64,000 nucleotides of DNA, taken from Acanthopleura granulata (taxonomy: Eukaryota; Mollusca; Polyplacophora; Chitonida; Chitonidae). Below the pieces are notes generated by a model, which had not been told where the DNA came from, made no database searches, and saw only the letters and a list, made by a program, of their open reading frames with translations. Each line of letters opens with the position of its first letter. Position 1 is the stretch's first letter. The stretch is from contig JABBOT010000033.1 in the NCBI GenBank assembly GCA_016165875.1, positions 1,955,575 to 2,019,574 of the forward strand, in the 5' to 3' direction. Both the position numbers and the translations under genes were made by a program. This document shows, piece after piece, positions 25,823 to 37,493 of this stretch.

Positions 25823-26339
25823 GTAAGCAACTTTTCCTTTAATACAGTTTTCAAGTTTGTATTCTGTGCTAACCATTGACATGAGTAAACGATATAGAAG
25901 GCTTTAAGTCAACAATATGGCATATCTTAAAAACATAGTTAAAAAGACTGAATAAAATCCGGGCCGTCATAACCCCTGAATCGACTGAGACTTGGATCCC
26001 GAACGGAGATTGTGACACTAGATGTTTTCAGACCGCCAACTTCAGCTCTCACCTTGAAGAAACCAAATGTATTTAGCCAAGTAAATTCGTTATGTGTGCT
26101 GAAATGCAACCATCGTAATAAGACGAGGAGGCCTTTTCTTCTCTCGCATAATTCGACTGAAATTATCCACGATTGTAAATGTCTGCATATATTTGACCTT
26201 TCCCGTTCGAAAATGTTACATATTGTGTTTAAAAACAAAGTAGTTCTACTCACTGTAAAGATGAGACAAAAACTAAGGCTTCACAGACGTTTTAAAATAA
26301 TGTGTTACTCCATACACGTTTAATCTACCTATGTTACAG

Positions 26340-26393
26340 ATTACGCTAATAAATGTACGCAATGCAGCAAACAGTGGTATGAAAGTTTCATGG
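26340..26393 (+). CDS. Candidate CxxC-containing linker exon (54 nt)
   Basis: The acceptor TACCTATGTTACAG and donor GTAGGT bracket 54 nt in phase 1-1 with no stop. The reading is YANKCTQCSKQWYESFM after a shared Asp codon. The composition, with two Cys spaced CxxC and Trp, is unlike the Thr/Pro linkers. It is either a distinct small module or a chance match. Confidence 0.42.
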
Positions 26394-26656
26394 GTAGGTT
26401 GCTAGAGGCTGACAGCAAGTCACGGGTTTGGCTGAATGCATTGTCTTCCCGCATCATGGCTACAGAATAAAATTTTTCTAAAGTGTTGGCGAAAAAAGCA
26501 AAACCAGCTTCTGTATAGTTGCAAACCCTTTTGACACCCTTTTTACTTTTATGTGTGTTGTCAGGGTAGTCAAGAGTTCTGTGTCTTTGTTGGTGAGATC
26601 CTGTTAATTGAGCAAGATGAATGTTATTCCATTGCTTTTGTTTTTTCTATCAACAG

Positions 26657-26701
26657 TCATCCCACCCACAGACCCACCCACCGAACCACCCACGACTCCA
26701 A
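26657..26701 (+). CDS. Pro/Thr linker exon (45 nt)
   Basis: The acceptor TTTTTCTATCAACAG and donor GTGAGT bracket a phase 1-1 exon reading IPPTDPPTEPPTTP after the shared codon. The PPT repeats are typical of an extended O-glycosylated spacer. Confidence 0.75.
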
Positions 26702-26814
26702 GTGAGTGTATCTACGCAGATCTCACATTCTCTATAGCCTCGTTTTCACGAGGATGTGGACAGACGGTTTAAGTTGAACTAGTTCCGATCCAGCCTTCTC
26801 TGTTCTGGCTGCCG

Positions 26815-26915
26815 AGCGAAGGATTACCAGGGGGCTCACTGGTTTCCTCCATCCACATGCCTAACCGACGCCATATAAATGAAACTTTCTGGAGTATTGC
26901 CTTATAATCCAGTCT
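26815..26915 (+). mobile_element. Decayed SINE 3' fragment
   Basis: TGGTTTCCTCCATCCACATG and ATAAATGAAACTTTCTGGAG match the SINE core and tail with many changes. Confidence 0.45.
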
Positions 26916-27111
26916 AAACGTAGGGTCGAATTAGACTGGGTGTTTTTTATTAAACTTTTCCAACACTAAATGAGATTTTCCTTGACGTGTGGTTGATTGA
27001 CACGCGTTGTACCCTTCCTCTGGACGTTGCCTTGTAAAGCACATGTATTGACACTGCGACTGAAGTCACAACGAAAATCCTACTTATTTGCTTTACATAA
27101 TTTTCTGTTCC

Positions 27112-27295
27112 TCTATGCACTTCGATTTTCCTCCATGGATTTTAATTTCCTTCGTACCTCCCGGTTTACTGTTTACATAGAATCTGGTTTCCTGCGTGCA
27201 CTGCGTTTTCCTCCGCATTCTCTTGTTTCCTCTATATACTGTAGTTTCCATTTTTCCATCCGGTTCTCTCTGTGCACTCCGGTTTCCTCCACCCA
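27112..27295. repeat. Degenerate minisatellite, period about 30 bp
   Basis: Repeated TTTTCCTCC/GGTTTCCTCC with GTGCACT-type spacers, about six copies. The motif echoes the SINE core GGTTTCCTCCCAC and could have grown from it (inference). Confidence 0.45.
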
Positions 27296-27573
27296 TAACC
27301 AGATAGCTTTGGAATGAGTGCAAAATGAGGAGGCATATCTTCAAATCCCGCGTGGTGGCGCTAGTGTGAAGCACGGCCTGGAGCCATTGTTACGTCAGAA
27401 TTTGATTGTAGCGCCACGCCAACAGTGTTACAATGTATGTCCTAGTACGTCGTGCCCCCTTGAGAGTGACGTCACTGTGATGAGCCTGGAACTGATCACC
27501 TGACATCAATAAAATGGTTTCAACGACGAATTAATCCAAAATAAATAAATGACTTAATATCTCCTCCACACAG

Positions 27574-27636
27574 CGACACCAGAAGTCAGAACGCTTCCGC
27601 CTACGCGCGAGATTCGGACTTTGCGGACAACTACAG
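27574..27636 (+). CDS. Linker exon (63 nt)
   Basis: The acceptor CTCCTCCACACAG and donor GTAAGT bracket a phase 1-1 exon reading TPEVRTLPPTREIRTLRTT plus a shared codon. It is basic and Thr/Pro-rich. Confidence 0.7.
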
Positions 27637-28527
27637 GTAAGTTTCGCTGTTTGACTGTGGATGTTTCGTTATCGTCTGTTCTATCACGCACCTGTTGCAC
27701 CGCAGACGCACCGGACTCACTAACTGAGATCAGTCTCACTAATGCCACATGTAGTAGCAGTTACCTGTACTGACTTGTCGTACTCATTCTTTGAAGTGTC
27801 ACCAGTGACATTCAATTCAGATCTCGAATCCACTCCGTATTCTGACTTGTCGCACATTAGATCAGAAGTAGACCCATCACCTATCTCACTAAAATCAAGT
27901 CTAGATGGTGGCACCCCCACCCTCCCCCCGATGGTAACTTGTCTCTCAGTAGATGTGAAATGTTAACCGTTCAGATCCTCTGTGGCCGACCTCTGATTGG
28001 AACAGTGGCAAAAGCTTTCCACCATTCAGGACCGTCGTTTCGTGACAAAAATTAAAACACTGGGTAACAAGTCTGGACCAAGGCCTTAAATGACCTTGTT
28101 CGTATAAAACTCAAGACAAGGTAATGCAGGGAGCAACTACTAGATCTTGGTGTAATGACGATATACCATTGTATGTCGCACTTGAAGAAAAGAAAACGAA
28201 AGACCTGATCAAATCACATAGCCAGATCAGAAACAACTCCACCAAGTATCATGAAGCATTCATTAAATGTGTCGTTGTAATTTACTACATGCCGTAAAAT
28301 GTGACCTTATAGATTTGGTGCTTGGAAAAAGTAACTGTGTTCATCCTATATTTTTTATTCGTTGTTCTCCAGGTATTGTATCTTGGGAGTGGTAAATTGT
28401 GATTGGTGTTGTTTTATTGGTGCTGTAGTATAGAGTACTAACCAGGGTCAAGGTTGTCTACGGCATGCCACCAGCTCACCACTGACGCAGATGTGGCTAG
28501 TCTTGAAGGATTGCCTTCGTCGCATTT

Positions 28528-28606
28528 AGTTATTTATTGATTTAATTAGTGTTTTACACGGTACTCAAGAATACTTCACTTACGCGGCTTCAGTCAGTCT
28601 TACGGC
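28528..28606 (-). mobile_element. SINE 3' fragment
   Basis: Reverse orientation: TTATTTATTGATTTAATTAG, ACGGTACTCAAGAATACTTC, ACTTACGCGGC. Confidence 0.65.
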
Positions 28607-29329
28607 AAATTTCCTAATACAACAACAACATGACGTCAGTGAACTCTGACGGACGCTTCTCCGTATGATTTCTCCACATACAAAGCCATTCTCAGCGTGT
28701 CATTCAGCAAAAATCGAACCAGAGTGCCGTGGCGTAAAGCGTAATTTGTTGTTATTACATCCAGAACTTTTTGTCTGTTCTGTTTGCCAGCACAATGCAG
28801 ACTCTTTTAACGATAGATGCAAAGAGTCATATAACGAAACTGTGAGAGGCAACCAGAATTCCATTGTTATTTTACAAGGCGCACAATCTCCCTGTGACCT
28901 GTGTATATAATAACCACTGCACTGCATGATTTATGGGGCTTTTTTCACGCGTACACCAAAGTTAAAGCTGCTAGCAGCCTAGTCGCTAGCCACCGGCTCG
29001 ATCGTAGACAACGTTAGCCTTGTCTGCACTTTACTGTGTAGCTATTGTTTCATGCGCTGTTACCACGTTTTGGGTCCAAATAAGACTGCACTATTGCATC
29101 AATCTGAGCCATGATATTTGAAATAATTCTTCACGTTGTCAGAAGTGTCTGGATAACAAAATGCATCTCGGTGTTGTACCTAGCATTGAATGTGTAAATC
29201 ATTATTCTAGGCACACACTTAGGCAGAGAACAAGCTATTGTCAGCTCTGCATGGGACAGCCTCTCTGCAGTGGTGGTCACCATAATTGGTATCCATGCAC
29301 TTTTCGATTATGTTTTTTCTTTCTTCTAG

Positions 29330-29383
29330 AGATTCAAACTTTGCCACCTGCGCTTCCAGAGGAAACCATGACAATTGCACCAG
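29330..29383 (+). CDS. Linker exon (54 nt)
   Basis: The acceptor is TTTTTTCTTTCTTCTAG and the donor GTGTGT; the exon is phase 1-1 and reads IQTLPPALPEETMTIAP. A long T tract (about 29,392-29,410) follows the donor in the intron. Confidence 0.68.
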
Positions 29384-30252
29384 GTGTGTTTCTTTTTTTT
29401 TTTTTTTTTTGCCTTTTGGTTTCTATCCATTGACACACTTGGGCTCAACGACATCTGAAGTTCTGTCTTAGCCAAGACCCCCAAAATCTCTGTTAATGAG
29501 GGCTTGAAATGTTGATACTTTCAATGCAAAAAATACAAGCAAATGACTGCTTATCAAGCCTGACATATCCCAGCACTGATGGCTATTGCATGGGAAGTGT
29601 GTAATGCAATGTTGCTTTTAATAAAATCACGAAATGCTTACAGCCTTCTTAGACTGTTGGTAGACAAGAAGTCAAACCTTCTTGATACCTGATATAAGAA
29701 CGCCCTTAACATCCCCCTCCCTCCCCTCCGTTATTCAGCAATTCAGACACGTATGCATGAGTTTATAGACTGGTCATAGACTGTTACATAACCGACTTTT
29801 CCTATTCCTTTGAAAGTGCCGCTTTTACACATTTACGGATTATATGTATAGTCACATCGTTCATTAATACAAATGAAGGTTAACCCATCAACCCACAGAA
29901 ATATGATATACCCAGTGAAATGTTTAATAAAGAAATAAATAAATAACCAAATTTCTTTCATTCTCCTTTGCTAAGGAGAAAATGCTGCAGGATGTATCAG
30001 AGATGAAAATTGCGACGTCCAGTTTGTTTACATAATTTAACACATTTTAACCGAAATTCTAAAAAAAATATGTTAATTAAGTGCTCAGTATTTACGGTTC
30101 TTTTATTGTCTGTTTTGACAAGCCTTTGCTGACGAGTTTGCTTGTTCCGCTTAGTGAGAACACTGATATCAAAGACACTACCCATGGAAAGGAATAAGGT
30201 TATAAGCATGACAAGCACATCCATATAAGGTTTTTGTTTCTGCCCCACAATA

Positions 30253-30597
30253 GGGGAGTTTCCAGTTCGAACTCTTTTTTAGCAGAAGTTAAAAAGAATT
30301 CAGCTGTGCCATGTGTGAGAAATGTCAGGCAGTTTTGTTTGACTTTAAATTACCGGTCACCTGTGTTGCCGAGTTAGTGATGTACAAACCACCTCTTCTT
30401 AAACTAAAACGCTTCCATCTCCTCAGTTTTCTCTATCATACGTCTAGTCTAAGTAACTGTTTTTGAAACTTTTCTTAGAGGCCCATGTTATTGTAAATGT
30501 AATCAGAAATAGTTGCCTAACATTTTTAACCGGTCATATGGTGCAGTAGGGCTTTTCTTACCTTTAGCGATAAAAGAGTTCCATCTCGAAACTCCCC
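30253..30597. mobile_element. MITE-like element, 345 bp, with terminal inverted repeats and TA flanks
   Basis: The left end GGGGAGTTTCCAGTTCGAACTCTTTT and right end AAAAGAGTTCCATCTCGAAACTCCCC are reverse complements with few mismatches over about 25 bp. Both ends are bordered by TA, as expected for a Tc1/mariner-type target duplication, although the similarity may run a few bases further (ACAATA / TATTGT). No transposase is encoded, so it is non-autonomous. It lies in the intron between the 29,330 and 31,893 exons. Confidence 0.72.
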
Positions 30598-30614
30598 TAT
30601 TGTTGGCTGTTTGC

Positions 30615-30750
30615 TGTAAACAAACCAAATACATCAATTTAAGGTGGACGTTTTACTTGCCGTTCAGTAACGGTTGAGTGTTATTACTGTAAACAGGTTA
30701 AATACATTCATATAAAGCTGACGTTTTACTTACCATTCAGTAACGATTGA
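30615..30750. repeat. Tandem duplication, period about 74 bp
   Basis: TGTAAACAAACCAAATACAT...GACGTTTTACTTGCCGTTCAGTAACGG is repeated as TGTAAACAGGTTAAATACAT...GACGTTTTACTTACCATTCAGTAACGA. It starts just outside the MITE. Confidence 0.7.
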
Positions 30751-31892
30751 GGAATTTCTTCCTGAGGTGACGGACACTAAAACACTGGAAGGTTGGTAAA
30801 CCTCTGATAAGATTACACCATTCTTGTGTTTTGCGATTACATATTTTACAACTTGCTTTTCATGTTTTATTTTATGGTTATGTGCAATTAGTAGATTGTC
30901 TTTGTTGGAACTTTTAACTCTTTCATCTGATTTACCAATAATGTGTTTCCTTTCCATTACAAATTTTAATGTTTTGCTAGAGCTCTTATTTTTAATTTCA
31001 AATTATTAAATATTCCTTATATATACAAGGGATTGTGAAATAATCTGCACATAATATGTCCAAATTTGGTCAACACGTCCGTGTTTACTTATCGTAGGTT
31101 TTTATATTTGCCTGTATATTTTCTTTCCGACAAACCCCAAGACACATTTGTTTGCATTTATGTTGCAGTTGTATTTAAATTTGATATATGTTAAGGTAAA
31201 TAAATTTAAAAAACTTTGTCTGCAAAGCTAAGTAGTTCAGACTTAAGTAGCTGGATCAAAGATCACCGTTCTTGACAGGCTATCTAACTGCTGTACATGT
31301 ACGGAAATAAGCTGAAAATGGCCAACAATTAACACGTGTGTGACTGGATGGAAATCCCAACTTTAAACTTAAAATATCGACTTTGTTATCAGTATTTGAA
31401 GGATTCAAATTCTTTTTCTCATGTTCTCTGTTTGGTTTGCTTGCTTTCACTTTAAAAATGTTGCACGCATGCAGCACATGCTTGTCTGAATGCCATTTTC
31501 TCATTTTGATAACTTTTAATGTCCAATTGTCCGAAGCTATATTTCTACTCATCACCTTCATTTTATTACAGCTTGAGTTTTGCCGATTACGTTTCCGCTT
31601 TTGTTACACGTCTCGGTTTTGTTACCTTTTATTTCAAGTTACCAGTGAATCTGCCTTTAAAACTACAGACTTTTATGCTAGTCACAGAAGAGTGCAGCTA
31701 CTTGTACTGTTCTACTGTATTTAGGTTACATCATATCTTCAGTTCTTCAGACTTGCTTCTTTAGTAATTGGAAAAGGAATCTTGGTATAGAGGATTAAAT
31801 ACTGTCGGCAAACCCATATTTCCACACAAAGGTGAACATAGGTAAATATGCATTGAAGTTTGACACCTGTGTTCTTTTACTGTACTGCACAG

Positions 31893-32132
31893 CCGAACCG
31901 TCAACGACGACAACTACAACACAGGCTACCACTACAACTTCCGAACCCACGACAACTGAGGCTCCAACAACAACAACAACAGAGGCCCCGACAACAACAA
32001 CAACAACAACGGAAGCCCCGACAACCACAACAACTACGACCAGCACGACAACGACTACTATCCCTACAACAACAACAACAGAATCCACCACGACAACAAC
32101 GACTTTACCACCAACCACAACGGAGGAACCCG
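31893..32132 (+). CDS. Thr-homopolymer (mucin-like) linker exon (240 nt)
   Basis: The acceptor TACTGTACTGCACAG and donor GTAAGA bracket 80 codons in phase 1-1. The protein is runs of 3-7 Thr broken by EAP, SEP, STT, IPT and LPP. It is encoded mainly by ACA/ACG/ACT codons, making an (ACA)n-like low-complexity tract. It should be an extended, heavily O-glycosylated stalk between V4 and V5. Runs like this change length easily by slippage. The complementary strand also lacks stops here because of the repeat composition; that is not a gene. Confidence 0.85.
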
Positions 32133-32333
32133 GTAAGAGTGGCAGACAGCGTTTTTTCCAATTATGATTTGTGCTTTTATGATTTTCCTACCCACAGACC
32201 ATTCCACTGCCAGAAGGGTGGAATTTTCTTGAGTTCGTCCATTAAGCCAAATCAAGGAATGAAAGTAACACACCATCACAAAATATAGCTAGGCATAAAA
32301 AAACCTCTATGCTCTTGTAAGCTCTACCACAGA

Positions 32334-32370
32334 TGAGTCAGCAATATCTCGACCATATGGCGGCGAGAGC
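32334..32370. repeat. Dispersed repeat fragment (second copy of the 19,461 type)
   Basis: GAGTCAGCAATATCTCGACC and ATATGGCGGCGAG match the other copy. Confidence 0.5.
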
Positions 32371-32470
32371 TCTACGATGAAGTTTGTCTGATGCTTGGCT
32401 GGGTGTGTGTGTGGGGAGGTGGGAAGTGGTCATTCAGCTCATTTAGGTTTTTTGAAGACATGACCCTGGC

Positions 32471-32530
32471 CACCTTCATTTGAGAGAAATGTTCTTGAAT
32501 ACGGCGTTCAACTCTGATTAAATAAATAAT
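32471..32530 (+). mobile_element. SINE tail fragment
   Basis: AGAAATGTTCTTGAATACGG followed by CGTTCAACTCTGATTAAATAAATAAT. Confidence 0.5.
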
Positions 32531-32683
32531 ATTTAGGGGAGTACCAAGACGAAGGCGGTGGTATATTCCATACGTAAATTTGAACTCGGCAATGTAAGAT
32601 AAAATAGTTCTGAGCACAACATTAAAATGCAACGGAATAAATAAAACGGTAGCAAATTAGACAAGTGTTCCTTTTCTCATCAG

Positions 32684-33253
32684 TACAACTGCGATCAACG
32701 GAGAGGGACATTGTCTTTCTGGTGGATTCGTCTGACCGAGTTAGCGAAGAGGAGTTCACAAAAATCTTGAAGTTCATTCAAAAGTTCATCCGCCCAGCTG
32801 ACATCGATGGAGGACGAGTTAGAATAGGCATGCTAAGTTTCAGTACAAAAGCGAACATCGACTTTGGGTTGTCCCATTACTACAGTAAAGAACAAATCAA
32901 AGACGCCATTGCCAGTGTTGCCTATACGCCGGGAAAATCACACATTGCTGGAGCGTTGCGTGTTGCCAGAACACTGCTATTCCTTGAAGCCAACGGTGAC
33001 CGTCCTGACGTTCCCAATGTGGCAATACTTCTGACAAAGGGCAATTCGAATATCCACCGACGGTGGGTGATACCATCGGCTATTACAACCAGAAAAGAAG
33101 GCATTGCCATATTCGGTGTGGCAATCGGCATGGATGACACATCAGAATTGGATCTGATAGTCAACCAACCTCCGAGCGAATACCGCCTCTCAGTAGATAG
33201 TGTGGATGACCTGGAAGAAATACGAGATGTCCTCGAAACTTTGGTGTTTGAAG
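32684..33253 (+). CDS. Exon V5: VWA domain 5, MIDAS lost
   Basis: This 570-nt exon (190 codons) has acceptor CCTTTTCTCATCAG, donor GTGTGT and phase 1-1. The domain reads DIVFLVDSSDRVS, ADIDGGRVRIGMLSFS, GKSHIAGAL, NGDRPDVPNVAILLTKG and IAIFGVAIGM. DxSxS is degraded to DSSDR and the loop-3 Asp is Lys, so divalent metal should not bind. The core fold residues are kept, so it should fold as a VWA spacer. No flanking cysteines. Confidence 0.9.
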
Positions 33254-34339
33254 GTGTGTGTATTTGTTTTTCTTGCTTTGCTTTTGTTTCGCCCGGTTTT
33301 CAGAGTTTAACTTGCCTTTGACATCACAACCCTCAAAACGAAACACTGTTGCTGTCTTTGGTTAAATGTCAGCATGAAGTGAAATGAACATTTTTTTCTG
33401 AATCGATCGGTATATCCCTTCTTTGTGAAGCTACCGTACATAAAATCCCATCACTCGTGGGGCCTGGCGAAATGCATTTACCAATGCAGAGCCTAGCTAA
33501 TAGAAGGAAGAACGGAAAAAACATTAATCTTTGTGGGCACACAACCCGTTCTATCCATGCTAATACCACACATGCACAAAGTTTCCCTAGTTAGGCCCAC
33601 TGCCTGTACCTTTTTCTCTAACAGCAATGGATAAAGCAAAAAGCTGACTACATGCGTTTGCTATCGCACAATTAGGAACTAAGACGGTCGCCATGTTTGC
33701 TAGCCTATGTCATACATTTTCATTGAGCCAATCAATTTAGAGCTTCACAAACCATGCGTCAAAAACGTTGGTGAGAAAAGTGGAGTTCATAGTAAGCTAA
33801 GTATCGAAAAGTTTTACACACAGTTATGAACCAGGACCTAACAAGGGTTAAATGAAGAACAAACTGGGTTATTATTTCTTTAGCAAAATGATGGAGTACC
33901 TATGTCTGCTGTCTTTTGATTGGCAGACTCGAGTTATTGACGTAAACACAAGAATATGTAAGTGTATTCCTTTAAGGTTATGTTCAACAGTTATCGCTTT
34001 ATTATTAAAAGAAATACAATATGGTATGGTCTTGGGGGTATTATATCACACAATCAGGGTGAAAAAGGCTTCGAGAGAAATGATCATTTACAGATGAACT
34101 TTACAGTGGAAAAGCCTTTATTTTGAATAAGGCAGGTTGTCTCCCCTGCATTTGAAATTCTTGTGGCTGATAAGACAAGTGGTGCCTATGGCAGATAATA
34201 TTATAAAAGATGTGTTAAAAAAGTAAAGAATTTGCCTCTATTATCGATTTGAAAATACAGTTTGCTTCCTTGTGAAAATTTTGCAGTCCCTATCAATGTT
34301 TAACTTGTTCATCAGATATATTTATGATTTTGCTTTCAG

Positions 34340-34375
34340 ATTTCTCAGATATTACATTTCCCACGGAAGAAGTTG
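34340..34375 (+). CDS. Linker exon after V5 (36 nt)
   Basis: The acceptor GATTTTGCTTTCAG and donor GTAAGT bracket a phase 1-1 exon reading DFSDITFPTEEV. Acidic, no domain. Confidence 0.68.
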
Positions 34376-34630
34376 GTAAGTATTTTCAGTTTTCCTTTGT
34401 GTCAGCGTAAGCCATTTAGTCGTGAAGCTGATTATATTTTAAAAACACTTTCAAGGATACGACGACAGAGGTATTCTGTGGGCAAGATTCAAAAGATATT
34501 CAATTTTTGTGCGACGAATGTAGCCATAGAATAGCCAGCAAACCAACAACTAAGAACCTTGTGAACGGCGCGCTCTTGTTGTCATCTACTGGTACTGTTT
34601 CTTCATAATCCAGCTGTAAATTCCTTTCAG

Positions 34631-34672
34631 ATTCTGGGGACTTTGCAGCAGAAATCGAAGATAAATTGTCAA
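34631..34672 (+). CDS. Linker exon (42 nt)
   Basis: The acceptor TAAATTCCTTTCAG and donor GTAAGA bracket a phase 1-1 exon reading DSGDFAAEIEDKLS. Its length and acidity resemble the exon before it, so the two may be diverged duplicates. Confidence 0.68.
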
Positions 34673-34951
34673 GTAAGAAGCTTTTTATACTTGTCCTCAA
34701 GGAAGTAAACACGAGGCATTACATAGTATTTTATATGTGAGACATTTAGGGTAACATATTATTCCCGTTTAAATCAACCCTGGTTTCAAATACGACAAAT
34801 GAGACATCAAGCAAGTAGAATCTATATTGTACTGCTACAATGTGGCTAAACTTGTGTTAGGGATGAATGTTGTAACGGTTCCACTAGGTCTGACCGCGGT
34901 TTCGTTACAAGAATGTTTACATCGATTCTCCTTCTTGTTTTTGTTTTACAG

Positions 34952-34999
34952 AGTTTACCGACAGTCCCACGGGCCCACCGTTGGAGAGATATGATCCGC
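34952..34999 (+). CDS. Linker exon before V6 (48 nt)
   Basis: The acceptor TTTTTGTTTTACAG and donor GTAAGA bracket a phase 1-1 exon reading EFTDSPTGPPLERYDP (first codon shared). It is the last of three small linker exons between V5 and V6. Confidence 0.7.
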
Positions 35000-35489
35000 G
35001 TAAGAACATCCGAATGACACACACCTTTTGTTGATAACCGATGTTGTTGACAAACACGGTTAATTGTGACTCAAAAAAGGTTTTGGCCTATTCACGATTC
35101 AACAAAATTTGATTTTTCTTAGTGTGCTCCTTAAGTGTAAACTAATCTTTCCTACTTTTAAAATGCAACTCGAGTTAAGGTCCAGCCTGAGGCCAGTAGA
35201 CCGAAGCTCTTCATCCGCATTGTTCTTTTCTGTAAGAAGTCCTTTTTTCTGTATCGATGTGCACATAAAGCAAGTACGTAACTCACAAGCAGTGCACCGT
35301 AACACCTGGAACTGGTATGTTTTCTTCACAGCTATGACCCGAGTGATGTAGGCAGGAATTGTTAAGCATTTGTAGCCATAACATTAGTGTGCAGATGAGG
35401 GAAATCAAAACTGAACACGAACCTTTTCTTCTAAAGAGGATGGAACAAACTTGATGTAGCTTTTCTGGTCAATGTATTTTTAATTTCAG

Positions 35490-36059
35490 ATTGTGGAGGA
35501 TCAGACGAACTTGACCTAGTTTTCCTTGTCGATTCATCGATCAATGTGAACGAGGCTCAGTTCGCCACCATGCTTCAATTCGTCATTGACTTGCTACCCG
35601 AAGAGGACATCAACAGCGGCAATGTACGAGTTGGCCTCATGACCTTCAGTACCGGCGCGGCCGTGGAGTTCCACTTGTTCCGTTTCAACATGTACAGTCA
35701 GGTAGTCAGCGCCATTCGGGCCACTCCGTACATCACCGGCGGCCTGAACATAGCAAACGCTCTCTGGAAGATGCGCACCACCATGTTTGTGGAGGACAGC
35801 GGAGATCGGCCTGACGTTCCTGACATCGCAGTGGTCATCACGGCCGGTGCCTCCGTTACGGACACCTGGCGGAATGTTCCCGAGGGGGATCTTGCTAAAC
35901 AGCAAGGGATCACCATCTACACGGTGGGGATAGGAGACTCCGGTGCGGAGGATCTTAACGATATTGCCAGCACACCTCTCGAGTACTACTCTTACAATGT
36001 GGATGGGTTCAGTTACCTGAGGGATGTGAAGAACAAATTGTTTTGGTCCGTTAACTGCG
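35490..36059 (+). CDS. Exon V6: VWA domain 6, Cys-flanked, MIDAS lost
   Basis: This 570-nt exon (190 codons) has acceptor TTTTTAATTTCAG, donor GTAGGT and phase 1-1. The domain reads LDLVFLVDSSINV, EDINSGNVRVGLMTFS, GGLNIANAL, SGDRPDVPDIAVVITAG and ITIYTVGIG. DxSxS is degraded to DSSIN and the loop-3 Asp is Ala. Cys residues just before (CGGSDELD) and at the end (SVNCG) could pair, as in V1 and V2. The exon has higher GC content than its flanking introns. Confidence 0.9.
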
Positions 36060-36940
36060 GTAGGTTTCACTTGTATTGTTATTGTGTATGTTTATTAAGT
36101 GTGCTGGCAATTTTTGAGTATTAAGTTGAGCATATTCTCGACCAGTGACATCGCACAGTTAACAGCAGTGCACTTTGACTTCATTTTCTTTGTTCTGGCG
36201 GTGTTAGCTATTCCTATAGGATGCCAATACAGTTTCTCACAGATTACATTTACTCCTGGTATTAAAATCTGTTTTCTTCAAAGGTTGACAATTAACTTAA
36301 TCAGCTGCCATTTTTAGCCAGCTTAAACTATTGTAAAGTCAGAATGTCAGTGATCATGAAATAAGCACAAAACATGCTCTAACTATGCAATTCTTTTTTG
36401 GGGGGGGGATGAGTACATATAACGAACTGCATGAGGCTTTAAACAAAACTGTAACTTTCCTAACTGTCAGGTTATCGTCGATGCTCTGTGCATAACTTCA
36501 CACCATCATGCTATGAAATCATGCTAGTGATCTACAGTCTTAAGACCTGAGAAGGTTTACTGCTGTATAGCTCTAGGTTATAATACGAAAATGTGTGCAC
36601 AGTCCAAGCACATCCTGATAAAAAAAAAGACGAATCCGAATTTGATCAAGGCCTAAATCTGAAAATATTTGAAGTTTCTTGATACGTTGGTTAAAGAGTA
36701 ACGTCTGATGTCTTCAGTTCGACATGGTTTTCCAGTGACGCAGTGCAACATCCATATATGTGCGTGTCCGAATTGCGAGAGATCACACCTCGCAAAAGAG
36801 ATAAAATCCAAGCAGCTGGAAATTTCATTTCGATGAAAAAATCATAAAATTTTCTTTTCAGTACAATTCTCATAGACGCTAGATAAAGAGTAAACACATG
36901 GGATATTATATGTGTATACTGTTTTTTGATTTCATGTCAG

Positions 36941-36985
36941 TCACAAGAAGCCCACCTACCACGTTACCGGCAACCACAACTCCGG
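36941..36985 (+). CDS. Pro/Thr linker exon after V6 (45 nt)
   Basis: The acceptor TTTGATTTCATGTCAG and donor GTAAGT bracket a phase 1-1 exon reading TRSPPTTLPATTTP after a shared Val codon. A SINE begins about 12 nt into the following intron. Confidence 0.72.
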
Positions 36986-36996
36986 GTAAGTTGGAC

Positions 36997-37183
36997 CTAT
37001 TTATTTACCTATTTGATTAGCGTTTACGCCATGCTTAAAAATATTTCACTTATACGACGGCAGCCAGCATTATGGTGGGAGGAAACGGAGCAGCTCGCGG
37101 GAGTCACCCACGACCATCGGCAGGTTGATGACGGAGTTTTCCACGTGCGGCAGGAGAGCAAGTCAGCATGAGCTGGACTTGAA
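36997..37183 (-). mobile_element. SINE, head truncated, intronic
   Basis: Reverse orientation: TTTATTTACCTATTTGATTAG, CACTTATACGACGGCAGCC, GGTGGGAGGAAACGGAGCAG, CAGCATGAGCTGGACTTGAA. It starts about 12 nt after the donor of the 36,941-36,985 exon. Confidence 0.83.
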
Positions 37184-37493
37184 AAGATGGAAGTGGTATA
37201 CTAGCATAAATGTCCTTGTTCGGTGTAGAGGAAGTACTTTTGGTTTGTATAGAATTCTGATATGCTTAAAATGTTCAGTTTCAACTAGACTGAATAAAAC
37301 TCATTAACTATATGCATATCAGTGGATCTGTTCTGGTCACATCATCATCAATACCAGCAGCAGCAACAACAATCTAGTGAAAATATCAGCATTTTGGCAC
37401 AGAATTCTAAATTTCGTGCGTGTTAGATTAAATTATTTCATCCAACTCAGATGAAACTCTTTATCAACATGTATACCATGGAATATATTCCAG

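Noticed and set aside
27742..27966. Open frames on both strands just after the 27,574-27,636 exon
   Set aside because: They are short, have no domain or splice framing and lie in an intron.
31572..31640. Exon after the good acceptor TTTTATTACAG at 31,571
   Set aside because: A stop codon follows at once in the required phase.
31795..32118. Minus-strand Val-rich open frame opposite the Thr stalk
   Set aside because: ACA/ACG/ACT repeats read in reverse give Val codons; it is a composition shadow of the coding exon.
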